Under the pieces are notes generated by a model, which did no database searches, had not been told where the DNA came from, and saw only the letters and a list, made by a program, of their open reading frames with translations. The translations under genes were made by a program, and so were the position numbers. Shown here piece by piece: positions 55,959-64,000 of a DNA stretch of 64,000 nt. The stretch's first letter is position 1. Each line of letters begins with the position of its first letter. Origin of the DNA: Pohlia nutans (lineage: Eukaryota > Streptophyta > Bryopsida > Bryales > Mniaceae); contig CM040106.1 of NCBI GenBank assembly GCA_022496805.1, forward strand, positions 8,432,001 through 8,496,000. Reading direction: 5' to 3'.

Positions 55959-56503
55959 TGTTAAGGGGGTTTTCTAGAAACCGACCTTAAACTAATGAGA
56001 CTACTTCTCGCAATACTGCTCTACTCTAGACTAGTAAGTAGAGATTGAGAGGAGTAGAAAGAGAGTTCTGATGAAGAAGAAGGCACTATCGACTAGGAAG
56101 AAGCACCAGTATGCCTGTAAGTCGACTCCTGCATACTCACAGACTACTGCAACTAGTCTAGATTCAAACACAAAGAGCAATACAAGAGCAGGAAATAATA
56201 CTGCTACCGCAATAGTCTAGCATACTAGTGCACACACGAAGGTTTAAGACAAGAATGAAGTACAACTGAGGCTGCGAGTAAGGAAGATGTACAAAATGTA
56301 TAGCAACACCTCTCTCAAAGAGAGGAAAAGTACATATAGGAGACTGGTCTGACAATAGTGTTAGACAGGTAAACCGGGACAACCGAGTCGACCAGCCTAT
56401 ACCAGCCTGTACTACCGGGTATCGCCTGCCGGGTCTATTCCTGCCGGGTATAGACTAGCCTACTCTTAGCCTAAAGGAATATCCAACGAATATTCGGTTA
56501 ACA
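55959..56503 (-). mobile_element. LTR (545 bp) of a minus-strand LTR retrotransposon
   Basis: Read on the minus strand it begins TGTTAACCGAATATTCG and ends GAAAACCCCCTTAACA, i.e. TGTTAA...TTAACA. It contains a pyrimidine-rich TTCTACTCCTCTCAATC stretch typical of Ty1/copia LTR ends. Directly upstream (56504-56516) is a purine tract, so this is the 3' LTR. The five flanking bases do not match across it, so it is not a solo LTR. Confidence 0.75.
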
Positions 56504-56516
56504 TTGCCCTCCCACT
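56504..56516 (-). other. Polypurine tract
   Basis: The minus strand reads AGTGGGAGGGCAA immediately before TGTTAACC. This is the usual plus-strand primer site of copia-type elements. Confidence 0.75.
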
Positions 56517-57186
56517 AAGCTAAGTACACTGCTGTGGACTTTAGTCTACCCCGGTAGGCGACTAGGGAAAATGGTCACGAGGAATAACAAAATTTCCCGT
56601 GGTTGAGACGTCTGCGAGTAGTTGACCCGTACTATTGTCGACTTGTCACTAGTTGATGTCGCTCGAGTACAGGGTCATGACGGGTGAGCGGATTCCTGCA
56701 GGCATCCCTGACAAGTGGAACCCAAGAGAATACTGTGAAGAGAATGTGCGAGAGTCGACTGGGGTGTCGACTGCTGATGGTGTGCGTGTTGCCGTTGTCT
56801 GGTCAGGTGCTGGGGGCTGCTGGTCCTGCGGCTGTTGTGATGGAGGTGGGTGATGTACTGGTAACTGTTGTTGCTCCGTGTCCAAGGAGTCGGCTGGTAG
56901 TGTCAGTTGGTCCTCCTACTACTGGTCTCTGTCCTCGTCTTCATTGGTCGACTCGTTGTCGTCCGCGTCCTTGTCCTCGCTTAGCTTGACATCGCTAGTT
57001 ATAACCTTGTCGTCGTTAGTTGAGTGGTTCTTCCAAAGTGAATGGTTGGGTTCGAGGTGGCTCTTATCTTCGTCTTCTTCTTCGTCGACTGGTGGAATCT
57101 CCAATTTGGGGTTGTTGAGCTGGAGTTGGTTGAGTTGTCGGCGGTACATGTTGAACTGGTGGCGGTCGTTGCTGAGAGTGTGGAGG
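56517..57186 (-). pseudogene. Internal remnant of the LTR retrotransposon
   Basis: Two adjacent minus-strand ORFs cover most of it: an acidic one (57149-56919: EIPPVDEEEDEDKSHLE, KLSEDKDADDNESTNEDEDR) and a Gln/Pro-rich one (56885-56649: QQQLPVHHPPPSQQPQ). I cannot assign them to gag or pol. The CACTA element at 57187 cuts the region, so the rest of the retroelement should lie beyond the far end of that insertion. Confidence 0.45.
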
Positions 57187-57214
57187 CACTACAACAAAGT
57201 GGCCTTTTTGTGAC
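57187..57214 (+). repeat. Terminal inverted repeat of CACTA copy 2
   Basis: CACTACAACAAAGTGGCC...TTTTTGTGAC, the counterpart of 20502-20529. Confidence 0.9.
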
Positions 57215-57960
57215 TAGCGTTTATGACTACGCGGAGTCATAAAATTGGAAAATGTGACTGCAGTGGGATTTCTGAATGTGACGCGCAGGATGACAGGACC
57301 TAGTCATTACTGACGAGTCGCTTCAGACATCGAGTCATAAAAATAAATACGGTCCCCAGCGTATACAGGGGCGGAATCTAAGCGCCACGTCAGCATTGGA
57401 AGGATAGGGTTGACCGGACTTGGGTTACACAACTATCATTGACCTGCCCAGGCAGAAGAGGGAAAAAACCGACGTGGCATATGACTCTGTGTAGTCACAT
57501 TTTAGGCTGACGTGGAATGTCACTCTTTTGAGTCATATTTTTGCTGACGTGGCGACCTCCACGTGTAATGTGACTGTCAGTCATATTTGTTGTTGACGTG
57601 GAATGTGACTCTGTTGAGTTATATTCTGGTGACGTGGCAATGCACGTGGACTGTGACCACGAGTTTTATTTTGTGCTGACGTGGAATACGACTCGGTCTA
57701 GTCATATTTTTGGCAAACGTGGCAAGGCAATTGGAATGTGACGACAGCGTCTGTGACTGGATCTAGTCATGTTTTCATGACTGCCAGTCATCTTTTTGCT
57801 ACAGTGCAAACCGAATATGACTAGCAGTAGTGACAAAACTGGCAACACATCGGTCACTGCATGACTAATACTAGTCTTCTTATTACTGATATATATTGCC
57901 GTATATGACTACATAGAGTCACATACGGGTGACTGAGAGTCATGTTTCTGGTAGTTTTGT
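57215..57960. repeat. Subterminal repeat array of copy 2
   Basis: Same array as 19680-20501 in reverse complement: GTGACT-n-AGTCATA and GCTGACGTGG units. Confidence 0.88.
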
Positions 57961-58224
57961 GCGATGCGTGTGTCGGCATGGCGTTGGGTTTGCATTATTG
58001 TTATAAGTGATTTGCGATTACAACAAGGAAGTCACGACAAGGGAGAATGACTCAATTAGAAGTTCGCTACGCAAGTACAAAAGGAGGCAATGAAAGAGAA
58101 ACAAAAGATACTACCGAGAAATGAAATTCAGTTCGGTTTAAAATGAAACTGAGTATCACAAAGGATAGCCCATCATTCACAGAAAGTCCTAGACGATGGC
58201 GCTATCTAGCGTTAGCAGCTTCTA

Positions 58225-58521
58225 CATCACAAACTTGGCAAGTTATGTTTTTGCAATGTTTTACGTATGTTGTTGAGATGAACAGAGGTGATTACGTTCG
58301 ACATATGTTTCACATATGTTTATCGTATAAAAAACGTACCAACGACATATTGAAAACATGAAAAAACACATTATGATAAAATTTACATGTTTGTAATATG
58401 TCCTTCGTACGTTTTTTCTATGATAAACATACGTAAAACGTATGTTGAACGTAATCACCCCTGTTCATCTCAACAACATATGTAAAACATTGCAAAAACA
58501 TGACTTCCTATGTTTGTGATG
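58225..58521. mobile_element. Foldback MITE (297 bp) with TA duplication
   Basis: Starts CATCACAAAC and ends GTTTGTGATG, flanked by TA on each side. Long inner arms match as well (TATGTTTTTGCAATGTTTTAC against GTAAAACATTGCAAAAACAT; GTTGAGATGAACAG against CTGTTCATCTCAAC), so almost the whole element folds on itself. Copy 1 has the empty site (CTTCTACTCC on the matching strand) with one TA. A TA duplication suggests a Tc1/mariner (Stowaway-like) source. Confidence 0.9.
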
Positions 58522-58575
58522 TACTCCTCCTCAACACATAAAAAAGCTGATGGCCAGGATCTTACGATGTGCAAT

Positions 58576-58989
58576 TCACGCTGCCTTCACTGCTTCCAGT
58601 GGCCACTTGGTTATAGAGTTCAGTGCATCTCCTAAACGGACCATTGGAGGCTTATTGTCGTTGTTTGCCTCGTACAACCAGACCCCCTCCGATCCTGGAA
58701 CGATGGAAGAAATTGCCACAGAAACATTGCCTTCCTCAATAATCCGCCCATGCAGTGTACCTCCTGCAAGGCTGACAATCACACCGTGACCTACTGCTGT
58801 CCCCGTCGCCTTCATCTCTTCGTCGAAGTCAAAGATTGTAACCTTCGACCTGATAGCCAACACAGGAGTTGAAACCTCCGCCATCTTTGAGCCCGTGGCC
58901 AAGGCTGGGGTTGAAGCCTCTACCACCTTTGAGCCCGTGGCCACCACTGGAGCTAAAGCCTCCACAACCACCGACAATGCTTCAAATTC
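58576..58989 (-). CDS. Gene 2 copy 2, last exon (repeats and C-terminal domain)
   Basis: Equivalent to 18942-19355, 138 codons with stop. The intron before it is open in this copy, so the ORF appears fused with the HAD exon (395 residues). The GT..AG borders and copy 1 show it is normally spliced. Confidence 0.72.
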   Translation of the reverse strand, partial: EFEALSVVVEALAPVVATGSKVVEASTPALATGSKMAEVSTPVLAIRSKVTIFDFDEEMKATGTAVGHGVIVSLAGGTLHGRIIEEGNVSVAISSIVPGSEGVWLYEANNDNKPPMVRLGDALNSITKWPLEAVKAA

Positions 58990-59076
58990 CTGCGTCCGCA
59001 GTGGAAAAAGATTCAAGGTTAGGAAACCCATGGAGAAAAAAGAAAAGAAAAAACAGATGATGCACCATAGACCAAC

Positions 59077-59778
59077 CAAGTTACATGGTATCGATGCTAA
59101 GCCGACCTTGTTGGCCAAGTGCCCCAAGCAGTATTCAACGTCAGAGGGGTTGTGGGCTAAAGCTTCGAATGGCTCTATGATTTTGCTCAAAAAGTCGTCG
59201 TTATGCTCTAACGGGTCCCATTGTGCAGGATTAATCACATTTGAGGGTGGGGAGCGCGCCGTTGCAGCTACATCACAGTCAAATTGAAGGCAACGACCTG
59301 CACCAGCTGTCGGGTCGGGTATCATGCTAAAAAGATCGTTGAGGTCTCTTGTGCTACTGTGAGTTTCTTTTCCCCACAGGAAACTCCACTCCATCCGTGT
59401 TCCTCTTGCCAAGAACTTGGCCACTACTTCTAGGAGACCTTGCTCTATGGGCGACCAAATCCCAACATCGAAACTCCTACACAACGACGTCAAGAATTGC
59501 CCACAGTCGGCCCTCATCTTAATTTTCACATTGAAGTCTTTGTCATAAAGGACCACTAGGTCTGCACCCCATTCCCGCTTATCATGCAGTGGCTGGATGT
59601 CGCATAGCAAGCCTACAACGTTCAAAACGACTATCTTTTTACGCGATGAATTGGACACCCTAACCACTGGAAACTTCCCCCCACCTCTCACCTTCATCTT
59701 CTTCAATGGACTCCCTCCTCTAGCACCTCCCTTGGCCACCCTCTTCACTGCACGCTCAGACAAGTCCTCCTCGGCAAC
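59077..59778 (-). CDS. Gene 2 copy 2, FCP1/NIF-like HAD exon
   Basis: Equivalent to 18154-18855; 234 codons uninterrupted, with about ten amino-acid differences. It keeps KKIVVLNVVGLLCDI (Asn at the catalytic Asp position) and RSFDVGIWSP. The shared loss in both copies shows it is a family trait rather than decay of one copy. Confidence 0.72.
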
Positions 59779-59983
59779 CTGGATGCAACCCCTCCATGAC
59801 CAACAATTAATAACATATTTGGAGTCAATGCAACTTCCGACTAGTCACTAATATTTGAAACAAAAACAACTACTCACTGTTATATTAATTCTTTATAATT
59901 ATAACGCGTCTATGTGATAATTCAAAGTTTATGACTAATGCCTGTCACATTTAGCATATGAGACGGGTTGAGAGCCAACTTAC

Positions 59984-60121
59984 CTTTTCTTTTGCTGATG
60001 CTCGCCGCTTAGGTCGCGTGGGTTGGTCCGCCAAGAGTTTCTTGGCCTCGCCCCTCCTCTTCCTCGGCGGCTGCTTATCCTTCCTAGGCAGCATCTGGCC
60101 ACCGACTTCGACCAGTACCTC
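59984..60121 (-). CDS. Gene 2 copy 2, basic linker exon
   Basis: 46 codons, equivalent to 17811-17948, ending AAAAG|GTAAGTT. Confidence 0.7.
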
Positions 60122-60469
60122 CTGACAATCACTTCCCCCCACTTCCCGCTTTCCTTAGGCTCCTGGTAGCTCACATGCAAGAATATAATTTAGTGGCGAC
60201 TCCCTCTCCCTATTCAACCGAACCCCCCCTGCATCTCCCTAACATATTCATCTATAATTATGTTTTCATCCACATATTTGAATGATTTTAATAAATACTA
60301 GCCAATTGGTTTGTACAATACTATCTCTAACATTTTATCCGATTGGTTTTCAAAAATTGGAACAATTTGGCATCTTTATTCACTTTTTCTACATTCTTTT
60401 CCTTTAGGGTTGGTGCACGCCAAGTTGTTTGTACAATACTATCTCTAACATTTAGGTTAGAGCACGTAC

Positions 60470-60880
60470 CTCCGGAGATGCGTGTGCTGCCTCAACCGTT
60501 GGAGCACTGGCCACAGCTGCGGAGGACTTTTGTATAGTTATTTCCTTGTGCGGGTCCCCGACTGGAGCTTCTTCTTCAGACGGCCCCTCTTCATGCAAGG
60601 ACGGTTCCTCCAAGCCCGTGGTGCCCACCTCAGACGAAGCTGGTGGTGTCGCCCCCGCCTTTTGCTTGCGGACCTCCTGCAGAAGCTCTTTGAACATGGC
60701 CTTCACGTCCTCCAATTCACCCTTCACGCTATCCTGGAAAGATTGCAACTCGCTCCGGACCGCTGCAAGGCCCCGCTCTCCTCCCCTTGAAGAAGACGAT
60801 TGGTTGCGGTTTGATTTCCCGGATGTATGAAGCTCCGTCTCCACTTCCAACTGCGTTGGGGGGCGATCCAAATCTGCAAC
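60470..60880 (-). CDS. Gene 2 copy 2, coiled-coil exon (in frame)
   Basis: 411 bp, in frame from VADLDRPPTQLEVETELHT to AHASPE. It shows the ancestral frame of the exon that is shifted in copy 1. Confidence 0.75.
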
Positions 60881-61123
60881 CTGTGAGAAAAGCAACTGCG
60901 AATCCATGAAAAAGATGCAAACGGATCAATATTAAACAATCCAAGCAACTAAGATTGTCATGAGTCATATAATTAAATCTCCTCCGTGTATACAACTGGA
61001 TGGAGTCATGTGAACCTGTGTGCACAGTCATGTGGTTCGCAAACATGACTGCTCCCAGTCACGTATTCTACACTCAAACGACATTACTTATAACATGGTA
61101 GAGTGGTTTCAGGAGTCACTTAC

Positions 61124-61996
61124 AAGCCGGGATCTAACTTCCCCCTTTGATCGCCCAGAGTGGGACACATTTTGCACACTCTTCCTGCAAGCCTTCATCC
61201 GATACGCCTTGGCGATCTTGTCTGTCCTCGCGATCAATCTCTTGAAGTTCTCCACGTGTTGTTTCTTGATATACCCGGGAAGAGGAAGACCTTGCTCCAG
61301 CATCTTCTTCATGTTTGACCTCTTTGTCCGCATCTGTGTCCGCAATTCTTGGAAGAACACCTCCTCAGGAACATCACCGAGTCCGCCCCGGTATTCGAAT
61401 TGCGCCGCCATTTTATCCTTTACCGCAAGCAGTAGCGGTCGAGGATGTTCCTTGAAGTTGTCCACGCTCCAGTCCAAGTCTCGGGAATATCCTTGCAGTC
61501 TAGTCAGCCAATCAGGTCGGTGCAGTCCCGTGGGGCACCCAACTTGATCAACTTCTACCCACATGCAACTTCCTTCGGCAGTGCCCTAATCAATGTTGTC
61601 GGATTTCTTAATGTTCCTCCTCAGGTTCTTCAACTTCGATTGCCGGTGCGGAGAAGCTTCCAGGTTGCGCACCCTCTCCCTCAAGTGTGTCGGGTCTGCA
61701 CCCTTCTGGGCCATCCGCCGTAACACCGACAGCTGCCGCAACTCCAATTCATCAAGGAACTCCGTGTTTGCCTCTCCTTGTTGACCACCGTCGTCTTCAT
61801 CCGCACAGTACTCCTCTTCGTCATTCCTCGCCCATTCCTCCCCCTCCAGCGTATCGCCCGAGAGCTCGGTCTGTCGGTTATCCTCGTCCATGACAACTCT
61901 TCTCCTCACCCGTGTTGATTCAGCAATCTTCGTTGGCTTTCGACGATGGAACACCGCCCACACCCTAGGCTGATCCGGTAAATGTGAGTGCACCCC
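61124..61996 (-). CDS. Gene 2 copy 2, Transposase_24-like exon with TAG
   Basis: 873 bp, equivalent to 15962-16834. TAG at 61588-61586 falls just before the conserved MWVEVDQVGCPTG. The stretch GYIKKQHVENF is intact here. Confidence 0.75.
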
Positions 61997-62234
61997 CTGA
62001 ATACAAGACAACCGCTGCAACGTAGCACTTAGCTGACCACGTCGACGCCTAATTTCAAGAATGAACTTTGACATTTGACTATTTAGAGAAATCGGATTCA
62101 GAACAGAAATGGATGAGAACAATTTGAAAAAAAAAACATTAGTTCTTAATCTTCCTAGTCAGCTAATCTAAAGTTTGACATAACTATGAATCATTACAAA
62201 TATGAAACATCTCACGTAGAATTCATGGTCTTAC

Positions 62235-62606
62235 CTTTCGCTTCTTTGATGTTGACCGCGTCTCGACGAATGCCTCCTCCTCTGATTGCTCGTCCTGGCT
62301 GCTGTCCCCGTCACCACTCTGAAGCTCACCTTCTAGCTCCTTCTGCGTTGCTCGAGTGCACACTAAACACGCGGAGCTCACGGTGCCTACAGCATCATCA
62401 GCCCCCTGCTCTTGAATTCCGCAAGGCTCTTGTGCGGGTATGCCTCGGCTGCTCTCAAAAACACCCGCAAACTCATTTGACGTCATTTCCAAAATCGGCA
62501 ATGTAATTGCCGGGAAACTAGAAATCGAGCGAAATACTTCGACTTGCATATCATTTGGCATGTTGGCAACTACTTTTAACACATTCCCTACTTCTTTATC
62601 CATATC
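62235..62606 (-). CDS. Gene 2 copy 2, acidic exon
   Basis: 372 bp, equivalent to 15352-15723, no stop. Confidence 0.7.
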
Positions 62607-62639
62607 CTGACAGTGGGAGTCACAGTACAGAAGTCCCGT

Positions 62640-62825
62640 CATTACGACTAGAAGGAGTCACACTAACTTCAAAATGTGACTCAATGGCGTCACAATATCC
62701 TGAGAGTATGACTCAAGGGAGTCACACTGTCCCAAGAGTATGACTTAAGCGAGTCACAGTGTCAAGAGAGTATGACTCAAGCGAGTCACACTGTCCGGTG
62801 AGTATGACTTGCGGGAGTCACTTTG
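62640..62825. repeat. Tandem palindromic TGACTC/GAGTCA array, copy 2
   Basis: Counterpart of 15140-15330, with five to six units of about 34 bp. Confidence 0.85.
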
Positions 62826-64000
62826 TCTTCGAAGGGTGTGGGACTCCACTACGGGTAGAACCCGTGGGACTCATCAATATGCGAAAACACATCTACAGAC
62901 CTCTACAATCATTTTGACACTCACAAAGAAGTCGACCAGCATGACCTCATCGATATTGGGGTATCTTCCTAATTTCATGCAATTGTTATGGAGCCACTAT
63001 TAACGCATTGGACATGCGCACCATCACCAACACCTGCACTCTCCAATTAGGGTTTAGTACTTGCATTTAATTCGCCGTCTAGACCGAGACTATGATCTAA
63101 CTCTAGCTTAATTTGCCGTCTAGATACTGACTTTATGCCCTGTGATGGTAAGGGCCTACTATCTAGAGGATTTCGACTTTCTGTAATGATAATGAAGTTG
63201 CAGTAAGTTGAGTGGGAGAACACATAAATTTGAAACCATGACGGCATTTTCAAAAATAGAAGTGAAGAGGTTTAGTAATGACCTATGTCAACACCTCTCC
63301 ATTGCAATCTTTCATGTCAAGAACTGACTCACATATAATTATTGTGAATTTTACAAGCGATAGTGACTTATCCATGTACGGTTTAGGACAACAATTATAC
63401 GTTAAAATATGAAAGGAGTTTGTACATTGATCAAGATCGGAGTAGATACACTAATGGAAGATGAACAAGAGAACACAATCCAAAAAAAAATTCAAGATAA
63501 CAAACTTCCAAACAGAAGAAATACCGCATAGTACATATGCCATATTCATAAGTATTTACTATATTTTCAAGTATTTGCAGTATTTTCATGTTTTGTTCAT
63601 ACGTATTTTGATAGATGCACAGCTCCAAATTGAAATTTATTTTTCCCAGAAGATGACATTAAGAATTGTGCAACTCTGAACCTCAGAGTATTAAACTTAA
63701 ATCTTTACGGATTTTCCGGAATTCCCTTTTCCGATGACCGAGTGACCACATTATGGTCTCCTGGGCACTAAAGGGTTAAGCACCTGTTCTAGCTAGCTCC
63801 CACTCATGTTAACGTCACAGATTATACTCACAGATTGTTTCATATGTACAACATTTAACTTAAGGTTCTTCACTTTATTTCATTATCAGATTCATGTAAT
63901 GATTATATATATCTAACCGAGCTTCGTCATCTACTTTGTCAATTTGGTCACCTGGAAACAATCTTCTTGCAGTTTGTGATACTGACTCTATTTCTACCTA
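62826..64000. other. Intron/untranslated part of gene 2, copy 2
   Basis: Matches 13950-15139 in reverse complement. No exon proven. Confidence 0.65.

Larger units (their letters stand above)
58576..62606 (-). pseudogene. CACTA gene 2, copy 2 (six exons, one nonsense mutation)
   Basis: Exons at 62606-62235, 61996-61124, 60880-60470, 60121-59984, 59778-59077 and 58989-58576 have the same lengths as in copy 1 except for one base. The only lesion I see is a TAG at 61588-61586 in the Transposase_24-like exon, where copy 1 has TTG. Conversely, the TAA and the frameshift of copy 1 are absent here. The protein would have the same domain order: acidic N-part, Transposase_24-like, coiled coil, basic linker, FCP1-like HAD and C-terminal domain. 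Confidence 0.87.
57187..64000. mobile_element. Second copy of the large CACTA element (inverted, incomplete in window)
   Basis: Begins CACTACAACAAAGTGGCC at 57187 and is the reverse complement of 20529 back to about 13950, at high identity with scattered substitutions. Gene 2 runs on the minus strand. Gene 1 and the other terminus must lie beyond 64000. It contains a MITE (58225-58521) missing from copy 1, and a small deletion near 62965 relative to copy 1. Confidence 0.92.

Noticed and set aside
56649..57213. Plus-strand ORFs of 101-111 codons
   Set aside because: Antisense to the acidic and Gln/Pro-rich retroelement frames; Ser/Leu-rich shadow translations.
58576..59763. Single 395-residue uninterrupted exon
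   Set aside because: It contains an open intron: borders GTTGGT and GCGGACGCAG coincide with the intron of copy 1, whose frame is not open.

Overview
This window is AT-rich nuclear DNA from a plant, and most of it is transposable elements. Two observations set the organism. First, the DNA transposons encode the plant En/Spm (CACTA) protein set: a TNP2-type transposase with DUF4218-like and DUF4216-like parts, and a Transposase_24-like partner. Second, four consecutive in-frame exons at 45121-47129 match CFAP58, a coiled-coil protein of motile cilia. Together they point to a land plant or close streptophyte that still makes flagellate sperm (moss, liverwort, lycophyte, fern or similar). I cannot name the species.

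Layout. 1-1830: no clear genes, traces of CACTA-end repeats. 1830-4010 and 20530-about 22210: the two halves of one minus-strand Ty3/gypsy element (gag on the right, protease and RNase H on the left). They are split by a complete 16.5 kb CACTA element at 4011-20529. That element has two divergent genes around a shared 1.8 kb centre. Gene 1 (minus) encodes a transposase-associated zinc-binding domain, a CxxC/CxxC stretch, a SET domain, TNP2, DUF4218-like and DUF4216-like parts. Gene 2 (plus) encodes a Transposase_24-like region, a coiled coil, a basic linker, an FCP1/NIF-type HAD domain whose catalytic Asp is replaced, and a conserved C-terminal domain. 22.8-33.8 kb: decayed mobile or unknown ORFs, a Tourist-like MITE, a 63-bp minisatellite with a palindromic core and a DUF7869-like transposon remnant.

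34024-about 40191: an internally deleted relative of the same CACTA family, carrying two insertions of a different non-autonomous CACTA family. One lies inside it and one inside its right terminus. Each inserted copy contains a tRNA-like (SINE-like) segment and 3 or 4 copies of a T-rich unit of about 168 bp. 40.2-45.1 kb: AT-rich spacer with small repeats. 45121-47129: CFAP58 exons. 47.1-55.9 kb: AT-rich spacer. 55959-57186: 3' LTR, polypurine tract and internal remnant of a minus-strand LTR element. 57187-64000: a second copy of the large CACTA element in inverted orientation, running off the window. It contains a 297-bp TA-flanked foldback MITE that is absent from the first copy.

How the parts relate. 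Gene 1 and gene 2 products would together move the CACTA family by acting on its termini and on dense palindromic TGACT/AGTCA and TGACGTGG motifs. Those motifs fill the subterminal regions and recur in the introns and the centre. Each copy carries its own stops or frameshifts at different positions, so none visible here is clearly autonomous. The coupling of a SET methyltransferase-like domain and a CTD-phosphatase-like fold to a CACTA transposase is the most unusual content.
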